Shown here: positions 1-11,944 of the stretch, piece after piece
Position numbering within the stretch: position 1 is the first letter of the stretch
How the letters are laid out: each line of letters starts with the position of its first letter
Assembly: GCA_003586115.2 (NCBI GenBank)
Contig: QVOM02000025.1
Coordinates: 45,242,522-45,306,521, forward strand
DNA length: 64,000 nucleotides
Origin: Salvator merianae
Lineage: Eukaryota; Chordata; Lepidosauria; Squamata; Teiidae
Direction of reading: 5' to 3'
Made by a program: the position numbers and the translations under genes
The notes under the pieces: generated by a model
What the model saw: the letters and a program-made list of their open reading frames with translations, nothing else
Told to the model about the DNA's origin: nothing
The model's database searches: none

Positions 1-53
1 CAGACAGCTTTTCTTGCAATTATACAGAACTATTTCCCTCTGAATGTGCTCTT

Positions 54-555
54 GGACCATTTCTGCACCTAACATTCCATGGACCACTCCTGCCGATCTG
101 TTGGAACAAAACCGTCCACACTAGGGCAGCTTGTTCTGGTCCAGCCTCTGTGCTGGCCCTGAAGCTGACATGAATTTCAGAGCCAACCTCTGAAGATCTG
201 TTGGCCAGGAACAAATATTCCTGGTTTCAGAGCCCCAGGGAACCCATTATGGCTGTGTGCTTTGGTGTGACACTGAAATGAGTCCCCTGCTAAACCAGAA
301 CATGGAGGCATGTGCCACGTTCGCATGTCTCTGTGGCCTGATTTAGCACCTGCTAGACTGCAGTAGACCTTTTAAAAAATTGTACTGGTGTCCCAGACTA
401 GGCAGCTATTTTGGGCTGCTAGTCCAATCTATGTTCTGTCCAATGTGGATGAAACACACTAGCAGAAGGTGTGGCATCTCTGGTCCACAGCAGTGTGCAG
501 AAGAAAAAGGCCCTGAAGAGAACTACAGCATACATCATGGGTAAGTGCGGAAAAA
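54..555. mobile_element. MITE, family A (GGGCC..TTTCTGCAC termini), copy 1
   Basis: The left end reads GGACCATTTCTGCACCTAAC. The right end near 540-555 reads GGGTAAGTGCGGAAAAACTTAC, which is the same motif inverted. Internal segments (a run about a lost bottle-neck TGTTCTGGTCCAGCC and the stretch around 405-465 ending in ACACACTAGC) match the element at 12851-13348. It has no coding capacity. The ends are diverged and I cannot fix a target duplication, so the borders are approximate. Confidence 0.6.
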
Positions 556-1744
556 CTTACGATAAAAATGGAAGGTGTATAGCATCATTATTAAATATTA
601 CCTGCAACTAGTTACATACAAAAGGGTGGAAATAAAAAGCAAGGCAAGTGCTCAAAGCACACACATTTTTAGACATTCACAGCTGAAATCTTGCTCAATA
701 ACTCTTAAATCTGTTCTTAACTCAACATGTTAATGATAGTCCAAACCCCCCCAAAATGTTTCCAAACTCCATGTATCCTGGGACCACCTTTAAAAATCAG
801 AGAGACCAATGATTCCATTTGGGACCTCCTTGCCCACAAAGCATGTCTGTGCATTACATAGTATGTCAAGACACTAGCAGTCTAACAATACCTACTCAGA
901 CATCAGTCTTGAATTTACCTTATCTGAAGTATGTTGATGAAATTTTACAATTTCCATGCTGTTGCCATTTCTATAGAAAGTTCAGGATATCCTTTACAAT
1001 ATTCCACTCAGTGCTTCCTAAGGAGGCATTCTTGGTTGTGTGCCTTTTATAGAGCAAGCCATCCATACAGCCTGCTTGTGATATGATTTTCTCCAGAGTT
1101 CTATACCCATTCGAGTTTGTGTTGTATGTGAGTCACTGTGTCCAATAACTTATATTATTGATTTTTCTGCTGGTCTAAAACCTGAGCATCCTTTAGTTTT
1201 GTTGCTTGTTCTGTGTGCTGGCTGGAGGGCTCGGAGACTTGAGATGTGGTTCTCTACAAAATAGGTTTTTATTTATGTTAAACCTTCTTTCAAAGGTGCA
1301 ACTATAAATCAAGAGAACCAATCTTGTGAATTGCAATGCAGCCTCAATCTGTTATTCTGGTGGATGATTATTCTGCCTCCATCAGGGTTTTCTTTCACTG
1401 GTGGATCTAGAGACTAGGTAGATTGTGCAGTAGGCAAGGTTTCTCTGGTTCTGCTGCTTTGCTGATGCCTAGCTGTGTCCATGCAAAATGTATGCCTGGA
1501 AAAAAACATTACATGGCTAGTTAAATTGCACCTCATTGCTTTTTTTCTTTTCTTTTTAGCTATAGAACACACTGGCTCTTCATTTTGTATCATAAAATTG
1601 CAAACCAGTGGTCTGTGCTCCAAGACCTCCTTACTTTCACACTGAAGAAATTTCTTCCAGATTGCCTTCTGTGACTGCATTCTTCTTTAGCTGTAACTGT
1701 TGTAGATCAGAGCTATGAAGCATGGCCAAGCCACTGGTAATTAT
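556..1744. other. Unannotated AT-rich DNA
   Basis: There is no long open frame, recognisable repeat or RNA gene here. The short frames on both strands have no family resemblance and random-looking composition. This looks like ordinary intergenic or intronic DNA. Confidence 0.6.
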
Positions 1745-2205
1745 GGGAGCTTTCACACTTACCCTGTTCTAATGTGGTATTGACCATGCAGCGTGGACAC
1801 CATCTGCACTGTGTGGCCCTAGTACCTTACCTAAAGCAGGCTACTGGCATTTGCACCATGAATGCTAGTAGCCTTGCCTGATGCTTACCATGGCAGTGGC
1901 CAGGAAGCATCTGGCCACTGCCATGGCAACTATCAGAGCCATGCAGTACACAGGCGCACACAGACGCAATTTGGTGATTGTGCCAGCCTGGTTGCCATAT
2001 GCAGTGTGGTAAGTGTGGATGCACTTTACCAGGAGCTGATTGTCAGCTCCAAGTAAAGTTGTGGAGCACAAAGTTGTGCTTCACAGTTAGGAGCAACTGG
2101 GAACAGTGTTATGCTGCTCCTGGCCACTCAGGCCTCTGCAAATTACAGACGCACTTTGCTGCCAAGTGTCCTTGACACTTGTTAGCAGAAAGTGTGAACA
2201 GGCCC
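1745..2205. mobile_element. MITE, family B, with perfect central hairpin
   Basis: The left terminus GGGAGCTTTCACACTTACC and the right terminus GTGTGAACAGGCCC are inverted versions of the family motif. Near the middle is a perfect hairpin: 16-bp arms at 1888-1903 and 1911-1926 (arm CCATGGCAGTGGCCAG) around a 7-base loop. The sequence TGGCCACTGCCATGGCAAC recurs in the family member at 14108-14418, which ties the two together. It is non-coding, and the short frames on both strands are by-products of the repeat. Confidence 0.7.
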
Positions 2206-3480
2206 ACAGAGTACAGACTCTCTGCTAACTTCAGGAATTAGTCCTTTCAGCTGTGTACAGATAATGATGATATTTTCTTGAATTTTTTTAAGCATATAGC
2301 TATAATTTTTTACCTTTGATTTTCAAGATGGGCTTTCAGTGCTTTCCTCATTATTACATCTACCCATCCCCATGTATTCTAACTTTTGTCTTGAATCATA
2401 TCAGAAAGTCTACTTCTTTTCTTTCAACTAAAAGTAACAAACATGGGAGTTTGCCTGTTGGTTTCCCCCTCTGTCTCTGAACTTAATGGGGTTATTGACC
2501 ACTTATACATTTCAGTTTCTTATTTTCAGGTCTCCTTTGTCAGTGTGGTTGACTCATCAAACTAGTGAGTCTGAATTTAATTGAAATAGTAACAATACAA
2601 TCAACATGTATCTCTATTTTTATCTAGGTCTCCTCCTTCAACTGATTTTCCTGCTGAATGACTCACTGTTCTGGATTTTATGTCTTGGATCCTTTTTTAA
2701 GGATTAGACAGAGCAAGGTCTGGGCAGAAAAATCCAAAAAGCAACAATGCCCCCACACCAAGAATTAGTGCCATTTCAAACATCCATTTAGTAGGTTTCC
2801 TCTTTTCCTGAAGTCTGGATGAAGTTGTTAAGTTTTATGTAGCAGGGATACCTGTTGCTGCCAACCTCAATTCCTCAACAATAAAATGGGAATACTGGTG
2901 ATCTTATCAGGAAGAAGGTGAATATTGAAAATATACACAAAAATGCTTAATAATTCATCTTGCATTGTTCGGATTACAAGTGCCTTGTTTTTAAGATAAC
3001 TTAAAATACATTTGCCCAGGTAACAACTTCAAATACATTTTTAATTTCTGAATATAAATGATGGCATTTAAGAATTTATAACATTTCCAACTCTTTAGTA
3101 ATAGCAAATGTGATCTTGCTAGTGTTGGATTTGTCATACTTGGCTGTTGATTATAGAACCAATTAACATGGGATTTTGTGAGGATCTTGAGATATTTAAC
3201 TCAATGAACTACAATTACGATTTGTACTTTTCTCTGATAGCAGATAATATGGTTCATGAAATCAGGTGATAAATAACAACCTTTGTGAAGGCCTTTGTGA
3301 TATTTTACAAAACTCAGAATTAGTGCACAGACTTTGATGCTGTCATGCATTTGGCATCATATGATGATACTGAAATGTCAAGTAGTTCTAAAACCTGGAT
3401 GATAGTTCTTGATTTAAAATTAATAGAATAATTGGATGGCATTCTGGACTATGGTGGCATTTGCATGTGGTCTAAAAGGT
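2206..3480. other. Unannotated AT-rich DNA
   Basis: This is single-copy-looking sequence without a gene, element terminus or low-complexity block that I can recognise. Confidence 0.6.
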
Positions 3481-4931
3481 AGCCTTCAGTCACCTGGAGG
3501 GTGGCATGGGTAAACAGCTATGCTCCAGGGGTCATTGTTTCCTCCTCCAACTCCAAGGACGTGCACCTTTCCCTGACCATGAAAAACCCTATTCTTATAG
3601 TCCCAATGATGAAAAGGAGCATTGCTGTGATCCAAGTAAGCCCTGCGGAAGGCAGGCAAACAGGGAGATGGTGGCAGTGGTGGTGGCAGTGGGCAGCCCA
3701 GGGGTCTAGCTGAGCTTCCCCTATGCATGTCTGCTACTCCACTGCTACCAGCCTCAGCACATCCTGGTCAGCTTGACTGTCTTGAAGGGTCACTTCTGTT
3801 CCAGAGCAGTGTGGGTGACCTTCTCCTGCATATGCTGCAGCTGCACCTTGCTGTTAAACATGAGTTGCCCCATCAGCCCCTTTTGTAGATGCAGCCTAAG
3901 AAGCTACTATTCTCCCTGCCTACCTGGAATGTTCCCCTGCTTGCACATAACATCCTTGATAAGCAGATTTCCATCTAGTCAGTGCATGGATGAAAGTTTG
4001 CCTAAAGATCATGTTATTTTGGATTCCAGGCTAGAGGAAAACAGAACATAAAAGTAAGATGCACACTCCATTGCAGAGGCATCGAAAGGATGGGCCGAGT
4101 GCAGGATGAAGCATATTCCCAGCACTTCTGCAGCTTGCCTCCCAAGCTGCTGGCTCGGACATCCATGGAAAGTCTTTTGCCAACAGAGATGAAACTATCA
4201 GTCATATTTACAGCTGCAAAGCATGCTGCACTGCTGTAAGATGCCAAGCAACCCAGCACTGATGTTTATTTGGCCCCATATAACTCACCAAAGGGCACTG
4301 CTGCTAAGTGAATATCACTGGGATGATATTTTTTTTCAGTGGTCATATATATATTTCCTGTGCAGTGAACTAGGAATCTCAGATAACCTTGTGATCTGCT
4401 GCCAAAGTGAATCATAAGTAGAAGGCGAAAAATGCCACTTTCAAAAAATATCAGTGGTAATATAAATTGATCTCATAACAAAAATGTTGCATGTATTTTG
4501 AAATTTCACAAGGTAGTAACAGAGTACTGATGGACAGCTCTCTTTTCCCCATTCTGTCTTCCACTAGTTGTATTTCGCATCCTTCCCTCATTCCAGTTTC
4601 CAACATTATTGGCTATAATTCCAATGACTGAAAATTGCAAAAGAACATATTACAGGAGCAAGAAGTACGAAGTTGCACCCTCCAGATGTTCCTGGTGTTG
4701 GGACAGAATTGTAAGAGTTGTAATTTTGGAACCTCTAGAGAGCCTATATTGAGCAGCCTGGCCTAGTATATGGGTCCAAATATTCTGTGGCTGTAAGGCA
4801 GTTATTTCCTCTGCTTATCAAGCAGTGCATTAATCTAGAGGGGAGAGCTTTGCCTCTTTCTTAAGTTAATGACATAATTTGAAACACCCACCTGCCATCA
4901 TCCAAACAGGTTCTGAGGTTATTGGCAGCTC
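3481..4931. other. Unassigned stretch with a possible coding remnant
   Basis: It is less AT-rich than its neighbours at about 3500-4260. On the minus strand a short open stretch (about 3905 down to 3813) reads LRLHLQKGLMGQLMFNSKVQ and continues to a stop, with GC-ending codons; its upstream frame is closed by a stop. I do not recognise the protein. It may be a fragment of a processed pseudogene or chance. Positions 4260-4931 show nothing recognisable. Confidence 0.3.
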
Positions 4932-5122
4932 AGAAATATTAGGGTTACCATATGGAAAAGGGGAGACGGTTCCTGTACCTTTAACAGCTGTACAGAAGAG
5001 GCAATTTCAGCAGGTGCATGTGGTAACACAGGCAACAGTTGCAGAACTTCCCTCTTCTGCATAACTGTTAAAGAAAATGCAGAAATCCTAACCTCTTTTT
5101 CACATGGTAACCCTAGAAATAT
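4932..5122. mobile_element. hAT-type MITE with target site duplication
   Basis: A 175-bp element (4940-5114) begins TAGGGTTACCATATGGAAAA and ends in the inverted form ACATGGTAACCCT; the terminal inverted repeats extend about 70 bp with mismatches. AGAAATAT is repeated directly at 4932-4939 and 5115-5122, an 8-bp target duplication as made by hAT transposases. It is non-coding. The terminus also allows a TA-flanked (Tc1/mariner) reading, but the 8-bp flank match favours hAT. Confidence 0.8.
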
Positions 5123-5273
5123 CGACCTACAATCCCTGTAGCATGTAGTTTGCTCATTTGTGCCTTTGATTCCTTTGCATGAGAAATTCGGGAAGGCTGG
5201 AGGTAGCGTTTGTCTGTGTGTGCTTGCAAGAAGCTTATAGCTACATTTCAGACTGATACCACAGCCTAAACCT

Positions 5274-5276
<3 letters not shown>

Positions 5277-5316
<40 letters not shown>
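5277..5316. repeat. (TG)n microsatellite
   Basis: About 20 uninterrupted TG units. Confidence 0.97.
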
Positions 5317-6036
5317 GTGCACCTAGGCTCTTCTGTCTTTGTGTATCTCTGTAGGTTTTCAGTGCCTCCAAGGAAGACTGTGTATATTCAACTATCAGTC
5401 TCTCGTGTGTCTGCTCCTGTCTGTCTCACAGGCGGAGTCTGGCTGCCCCCCCCCCGCCCGCCCGCCCATGGTGGTCTGGGTTGCATTTTCTAACTGAATC
5501 CAGGGATTGTTTGCTCGCCCAGACAGAGGCTGCAGCATTTTCCTTTCTCAGTCTAACATGCACTCCTGATGATACCAGAGAGTAAAAGCTGTTGCCTTGG
5601 TGGCTTCAGTCAAGTGAAAGAAAATAATCTTTAGTGCTGATGGGATGCAGGATTGTTCTCCGATGTTAGTGTCCTAAAAACAGCCCTGCCTAAAATATGC
5701 ACAAAAAAATAAGAGAGAAAGATTGCTATTCTTTCTCTTGAAGGATGCTGTATTTTTTTTTTAAGTTCATTCCTTGTTCTTTCTCTGTGTCCAGGCAAGC
5801 TACACAGCAGCAAAAAGAAATTCTTCCGAGAACAAAACAAAAGGCAGCTGTCAATTTAATCTGAGCTCCCTGATAAAATTCCAGCAGAGTTCCTTTTTTT
5901 TGTTTTTTCTTCCTTTCTTTCTTTCATAGATGAAATAAGAACCCTGGCAGGCCCTCTTGACTGGTCACATAAATCATTCGTGGTAATTGCTCTGTGAGAG
6001 AAAACTGCTTCTTAGGCAGAGAGCAAGAAGGGGGGA

Positions 6037-6042
<6 letters not shown>

Positions 6043-6082
<40 letters not shown>
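6043..6082. repeat. (GA)n microsatellite
   Basis: About 20 uninterrupted GA units, preceded by a purine-rich stretch. Confidence 0.97.
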
Positions 6083-6086
<4 letters not shown>

Positions 6087-7171
6087 AATCCTTTCTCTCT
6101 GTGTGCAACTTCAGGTAGCTCAGCTGCTGGAGAGGTGATTAGCTCCTTTCTCAAGTGAAGAAGAGTGGGAGGCTACCTGCATAGAGGTGGGACTGTGTAC
6201 AGAGAGACAGACATAGCATGGTGCATAAATAATAGGTTTCCTCCCTGTTTTTGTTTTGGGATTGGTTTGTCTTTAATTGTTCTTAAATGGTTAGGAACCA
6301 GGGAGCTTTCTAAAACTGAGGCAGATTCAGATTCAGAAGGACCCCACAGTGACAAAAAGCCAGAAAGAGAAGCCAGATGTGGGAAGAAGGGATAGAATAA
6401 GAGTGATTTAAATGTCTACTGTTCAGAGCTCAGGTGGCACCATTTCAATTAGCTAATATCTCTTTAGCTCAGCACATGACTCAACATGCTCCTTATCGCT
6501 CAGGTTAGATATTGAATTGCTGTAAAAAGCCTAGTGCTTTGGGTTGCCATAGGCTGCTGCAGAGACACAGTAGGACAGCTGCTTGTGAAAGCCGCAAAGC
6601 TGTGATAGCACTTTCCCTGGGTAGTCATAAAGATGGTGATAATAAAATAACAGGGTTCCAACCAAAGCAGCATTGTACAACCAGCTACCAACAGTCAATA
6701 TGAGTGAAACCTTTCATTCTTCCCTTTTGCACTGGCCGATGAAGGGTTGCATATAAAATGCGAGCTCTCAGAGGGTCTTCTTACAGAGGACATTGATATT
6801 ACATTTGTGCTTCTAAAAATAGGCCAGCACAGCACAAATAATTGAACATCGCGCTTTCAAAGGAGCTGGGGGCCAGTGGCTCCCCCAATATGTTCTCGGA
6901 CTCCGGTTGTCATCTACCTCAGCCAGCATGGCCAATGACTCAAGGACAGTGGTAGTTCTAGACCAACAATATCTATAATATTACAAGTTAGTTTCCTAAC
7001 TGTTTTAACAGAAGGCAGCATGAACTGGAATTCTGTGGAATGCAGGATAGCTACATTTTTAGATAAAAATGGTGGCTTGATTTCTTTCAAGAGCTGGGAC
7101 AGAGCTTCTGTATACAGGACAGGGTAGTACTTTTCCTTGTTCTGTCTGGAGTTTCCTGTGCTTGCATCCTA

Positions 7172-7667
7172 GGCCATTTCTGCACTTCCTGTTGGTATTC
7201 TGGGATAGGCAACTCATCTCAGGCTGGGATGGGTTGCCTCTGGCATGGGATGGGGTCATGCCCATTGGGACAATCCATCCCATGCCAGCCTCCACCACTG
7301 GCTCTGAAGGCTGTGCTAGCTTTTGAACTGACACTTGAGCCTCCGAAGGCTAGGAACGAAGGTTCCTGGCCCTCAGAATTCTGGAGCAGTGGGGTGTTTC
7401 TGCAGCACATGCTGTTGTGCTGCCAAATTGGCCCCTGTATCCCAGAAGAGGAGGCTGCATGCAAGGTAAATAAACTCGGAAGTTCAGGTCTGTGTGTAGA
7501 GCAGGATAGGGCGCCATTTTGGGTGCTCTATCCCACTCTATGCTCCATCCCCATGCAGGTGGAGCATTCCAGGAGGGGAGGGGCCTGTGCTATTTCACAA
7601 TAGTGTGCAGAAGACAGACCCCTTAGACCCCTTTCTGGACCATACTAGCGGTAAGTGGAAATGGCCC
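7172..7667. mobile_element. MITE, family A
   Basis: The left terminus GGCCATTTCTGCACTTCC is mirrored by GGTAAGTGGAAATGGCCC at the right. The interior resembles other family A members (for example the segment on both sides of ATTTTGGGTGCTCTATCCCA, seen inverted at 28376-28908). Flanking triplets CTA and TTG do not match, so the duplication has decayed or the border is off by a base. Confidence 0.7.
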
Positions 7668-8494
7668 TTGATGGGGAACTGCAGATGAAAGAAATAACTG
7701 TTGAAAATTGGAGATTGTATTTTTGCTCCTATGGATGAGAAGAAACTTAAGAATCGCAAGCTTCAGGTCTGAAAGTTGCCAGATGTTCTGCAGAAGCAAA
7801 CATCTGTGCTTGATATATATGTGTGTGTGTGTGTTTGAAAACTTTTTGTTTGGATTTTATATTTAAATGTATTGTATTTTATATTACAATTTAATATATG
7901 ATTATTGTATTTAGTTCTTGTGTTTTCTTTGTCATTGCTTGTAGACACCTTTAAGCATGCCATGGAAAGGTGGTGTAAAATGAAAAGGTGGTGATGATGA
8001 CAATTTTAAGTAACTTATCTGAATCAATAGACATGTTTGACTGTAAGTCTGGCTGAACTGATATTAAGTATGAGTGGTGCTTTAGAGGAGATGTGTGAGC
8101 AAAGAAAAGGTGTTGTCCCTTTCCCCCTTTTGCTGAGACTCTTTTGTTCAGAAGGGCTTACTTCTACCTCTGCAGTTTAGCTGAAAGAGAAACAGTCTGA
8201 AGAGGATGAAGAGGAAAGCTAAGGATAGTGAAGTTTTAGCACAATCTCTTACCATCCTTCTTTACAGCAAATTGTTCCTGTTTCTGCATTATATTTATTT
8301 GTGGCAAACCATGTTCTGAATGTGGGCCATGAATGATTGGATCTTACTAGTCTCAACAATAGAGTTAAGTAAAAAGTTGTATAAAGGCTGTATGTGTAAT
8401 ACCCGTTTTTTTGTGATGGGTGACAAAGAACTGTACTCTATATGTAACATTCCAAGCACAGCCTGCTTGCCTGTATTTTTAACTAAGGACCTTA
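7668..8494. other. Unannotated AT-rich DNA with a short TG run
   Basis: It contains TATATATGTGTGTGTGTG near 7817-7834 and an AT-rich tract at 7850-7920. No gene or element is recognised. Confidence 0.55.
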
Positions 8495-8777
8495 GGGACT
8501 TTCTGCATTGCCTTGATCTGTATCAGTGGGTCTGGATTACATGTCATCCTCTGGTCCGAATCACAGCAAGATTTGGACTGGAACAGCACCATCTGCAGGG
8601 CAACAGCTGTTCCAGCTCAGCCCCCTCACCAGCCCTGAAACTTGCAGAGACACCAAAATGGGTCCCTTCTAGAAAAAGAAGGCATTCCGTCTGCATGCTT
8701 CTATAATCTGGACTGGTCATTGGACCTGTTTAATCAGGTAATCCAGATCAGGAATACAGGTAAGTGCAGAAAGGCCC
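8495..8777. mobile_element. MITE, family A, short form
   Basis: The left end GGGACTTTCTGCATTGCC and right end GGTAAGTGCAGAAAGGCCC are inverted repeats. The right end contains CAGGTAAGT (8757-8765), a full consensus 5' splice donor on the plus strand. The flanks CCTTA and TAAGG are inverted to each other, so the inverted repeat may extend outwards. Length is about 283 bp. Confidence 0.75.
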
Positions 8778-8884
8778 TAAGGCTATTACAGTGTGCAGCA
8801 ACAGTCCATGGACCATGAGAGTGCTGGGGAATGGATGGAGTTCCAACTGGAAACCTCCTCCTGTTCTCCCTAAAATGTGTTTTA

Positions 8885-9157
8885 GGGTCTTTCCGCACTT
8901 GCTGGTATTTCACGCTTACCACTGGTATGATCTGTCCACACAGGACGGAGTATGATCCAGATCAACAGGCCCTTGATCTGGATCATTGGTAAACCTTGAT
9001 ATCAAGGTCTACTGGTGTACCAGTTCAGCTTAGTCTGGAATACGGAGGTGTGCAGAAAGCACAAGTCTGTTTTCCAGACTACTGGGAGATCCATTTCTGG
9101 GCCTTACTGGTCAAGACCCACTGATCCTGATCAGAGCACAGCAGTGTGAAAAAGCCC
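8885..9157. mobile_element. MITE, family A, short form, TTA duplication
   Basis: The termini are GGGTCTTTCCGCACTTGC and GTGTGAAAAAGCCC. TTA flanks both ends (8882-8884 and 9158-9160), the classic 3-bp duplication of PIF/Harbinger transposases. Internal sequence near AGGTGTGCAGAAAGCACAAG is shared with the element at 11945-12480. It lies only about 100 bp from the previous family member. Confidence 0.8.
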
Positions 9158-10020
9158 TTAGTCTATTAGTAAGCTGCTGTTGACAATACTGGCAGTTTTA
9201 TTAACAATCCCTAATTGCCCCCAGAACATAACTTGCCTCTTTCTCATATTTCCATATCCTGGGATAATGTTTTCCTAGAGTGGGCCCAGCCCACATAAAT
9301 ATTTTCTGGACCCCTTAAAAAAGCAAAACCTTCTGAACCCAAGGGATTAAAAAGATTAAAAAGAACATTCCTTTCGAAATAAAGTTGTGATAAATTCAAG
9401 CTCTAAGTACAGTTACTACAGTACAGATGCTACCAGAAGACGAACCGAGGTGCAACTTTTGCCTCCCATGGGCATCAAGCAGAGGTTGAATGTGTCGTTC
9501 ACACTCTAATGCTTGCTCAGGGAGCTGGTAAGAGGTGGCCTTTGTTCTAAGCAGAGACTGACACTGCAGAGAGCCCTGACAATCCTGTGTCCCTCTTGTC
9601 AATGCAGTCCCTCAACAACATATATAGGCAGCAGAAATAATCCTACAACTGGCTGGCTTTGTGTTGAAGAGGTGATAGAATTAGACGTTAGGGAGAGAAG
9701 TAAGAGATAGTTTAAACCTATTGTGAGATTTTTTAAAAATGATTATTCTGACATTACTAAAAGCATGCATATTTAGATATTTTGCTCATTGTCATTTGTC
9801 ATATGTACAAAAAAAAATGCAGCCACTTTGTTACTGATTATTTTGTATACAAATATTACAGATAAAATTCCACTGTTATACAAGTCACTCAAATATTTCT
9901 AACGGCTTTTTCCAAGGCTAAATTGGGAGAGGGGTAGGTATGGTATTCCTGGATCTTCAAATCACAGGATATGTGACCAAGAGCAAACGTAGCACACAAA
10001 TGGAAGCAGTATCAGATTTT
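9158..10020. other. Unannotated AT-rich DNA
   Basis: No coding region or repeat is recognised. Confidence 0.55.
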
Positions 10021-10428
10021 GGGCCAGTTTGCACTTACCACATAGTGAGTAATGAGACGCTTACTGGTAAGTGCATCTGCGCGCCAACGCTGACATGTTC
10101 GGGAGTGCCCACAGCTGCTCCTGGACGCTATTGGCTGTGGACAAATAAACTGCTGCCCACAGCTTGACTGGGAGCAGCTAGTGAACTCCCAGTCAGCAGT
10201 GTTCACACTCTCTTCTGAGTGTGAACACTGAGAGTGAGAGTGGTGGTGCAGCTGCGGAGCTGCTTGCTGCATCCCAATCACCATAGCAATGCCCGGCCAC
10301 TGGTGCTATTGGCATAGTACAAGGCTGTCCAAGACCTTGAAGTGCAGATGGATGTCAGTGCTCTGGGTCCTTACCAACCTAGTACGGTATTGTTATACCA
10401 AACTAGGCTGGCAAGTGTGAACAGACCC
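10021..10428. mobile_element. MITE, family B, TTT duplication, central hairpin
   Basis: The left end GGGCCAGTTTGCACTTACC and right end AAGTGTGAACAGACCC are inverted repeats, and TTT flanks both sides. A perfect hairpin lies at 10197-10230: 14-bp arms CAGTGTTCACACTC and its reverse complement around TCTTCT. It abuts the BovB fragment with only a few bases between. Confidence 0.75.
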
Positions 10429-10437
10429 TTTATTTTC

Positions 10438-10984
10438 TTGGGCTCAAAGATGTTGACTACAGCCATGAAATTTTAAAAGTTTGCTCCTTGGGAGGAAAGC
10501 TATAGCAAGCTTGGACAGCATATTAAAAAGCAGAGACATCATCTTGCCAACAATAGAATAGTAATGTATGGCTGTGAGAGTTGGACCATAAGAAAGGCTG
10601 AGCACCAAAGAATCAACACTTTCACACTGGTGGTGCTAGAGAAGAATTTTGAGAGTTCCTTGGACTGCTAGGAGATCAAATCAGTCAAAACTAAAGGAAA
10701 TCAACCCTGACTATTTATTGGAAAGACAAATACAAAAGCTGAAGCTCAAATACTTTGGTCATATAATAAGAAGACATTCATAGGAAAAGACCCTGATGCT
10801 TAGAAAGAGTGAAGAAAAAAAGAGAAGGGAATGGCAGAGGATGAGATGGATAACTAGTGTTATGGAAGCAACAAACTTGAGCTTGTGCAAGTTTCAGGTG
10901 ACAGTGCATGGCAGAGGTGCCTCATGTGTTATGGTTCATGGGGTCATGAGGAGTTGGACATGATTGAATGACTGAACAACAGTA
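10438..10984 (+). mobile_element. BovB (RTE-clade) LINE, 3' end fragment
   Basis: This is the 3' portion of a BovB non-LTR retrotransposon. Diagnostic stretches are the segment around AGACAGCATATTAAAAAGCAGAGA, the codons for MYGCESWTIRKAEHQRI (end of the reverse-transcriptase reading frame), ACAGAGGATGAGATGG-like sequence near 10838, and the 3' terminus around GGTTCATGGGGTCATGAGGAGTTGGACATG near 10930-10962. The frame is broken by stops and small indels, so it is a dead copy. BovB is abundant in squamates and ruminants and known for horizontal spread, so it is the strongest clue to the host group. Confidence 0.9.
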
Positions 10985-11028
10985 CAATATCCTGTACTAC
11001 CTCTCCTCTGTTAAATGACTGATTCAAA

Positions 11029-11497
11029 GGGCCTGATTGCACCTAACAGCCTGGTAGGATATAATAATACCATATCAAGCTGGTAAGGACCAGGCATGGA
11101 GATGGACACCCACACTCCAGGGGCTGGAAAAGGCCCAAATTGGAACACCAGCACTTGAAGTGCAGATGGCCCAATCAGGGCAGGCCAGATGCAGCAAAAA
11201 GGCTGCAGCAAAAAATCCAGTACACACTCAGACATTGTGATGGTGATCAGGACACCGTGTGCTACTGAACAGCCATGCTGCCATGCCCACTCGCAGTGTC
11301 ACACCCAGACATGGGTGCAAACGCTGCTGACCAGGAGCTCACTAGCTGCTCCTGGTCAAGCTGTGGTCATCAGTTTAGTTGTCCGTAGCTAGTAATGTCT
11401 GGGAGCAACTGTGAGCTTTCTCGGACGTGGTGGCAGCATCTGGACAGGTCTGTCCAGTAAGTGATCACTCACTACGAGGTAAGTACAAACAGAGAGT
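11029..11497. mobile_element. MITE, family B
   Basis: The left end GGGCCTGATTGCACCTAAC is mirrored near 11480-11497 by GAGGTAAGTACAAACAGAG. The right end carries GAGGTAAGT, a near-consensus splice donor. The interior has GGAGCTCACTAGCTGCTCC-like short palindromes, as in the 10021-10428 member. The right border is approximate. Confidence 0.65.
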
Positions 11498-11584
11498 CTT
11501 CCTGGTTTCATTAACATCATTTTCTCTGATTGCTTAATACTTAAAATAAGAACTCCAAACCACAGGTTTCATTCCCAGTTATTT

Positions 11585-11720
11585 GAATCATGTGATAGAA
11601 TATTTGTTTATTCATTAATTTAAAATATTTATGACCCACATTCTGTTTAAATACAAAATTCCAACCTAATAATATGAATATAAGAACAGAGTTACAACAG
11701 TAGATGACTATTAAAAGCAA
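11585..11720 (-). mobile_element. LINE/SINE 3' tail remnant (probably L2-like)
   Basis: Read on the minus strand, this gives a tail resembling AATGTGGGTCATAAATATTTTAAA followed by AT-rich sequence, the usual end of reptile L2-type elements. It is strongly diverged and the start is unclear. Confidence 0.4.
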
Positions 11721-11944
11721 CTTTTTAAATGGGAAAGGATAGGAAAATAGCAACATTTAAAACGGGGTCATGGTATAAAAAAAACTAGGTAGCATAAGAA
11801 GGTACCTAAAAGATGTAAGAGCAAGTATTTTGTGAAAATTCAATGGGAGAGAAGATAGGCACCAAAGACAGAGAAGAATGGGAGATCTGGAAACATCATC
11901 TTTTAACCAAGTCAGTGAATATCTTTTGCACAGGTAAAAACATA

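Larger units (their letters stand above)
5123..7171. other. Unannotated DNA with simple repeats
   Basis: Apart from a TG run, a C-rich tract near 5444-5467 and a GA run, nothing is recognised. No open frame resembles a protein family. Confidence 0.55.

Noticed and set aside
5400..6200. Promoter or first exon near the C-rich and GA-rich tracts
   Set aside because: There is no CpG cluster, no open frame with a splice donor, and no core promoter arrangement I can defend.
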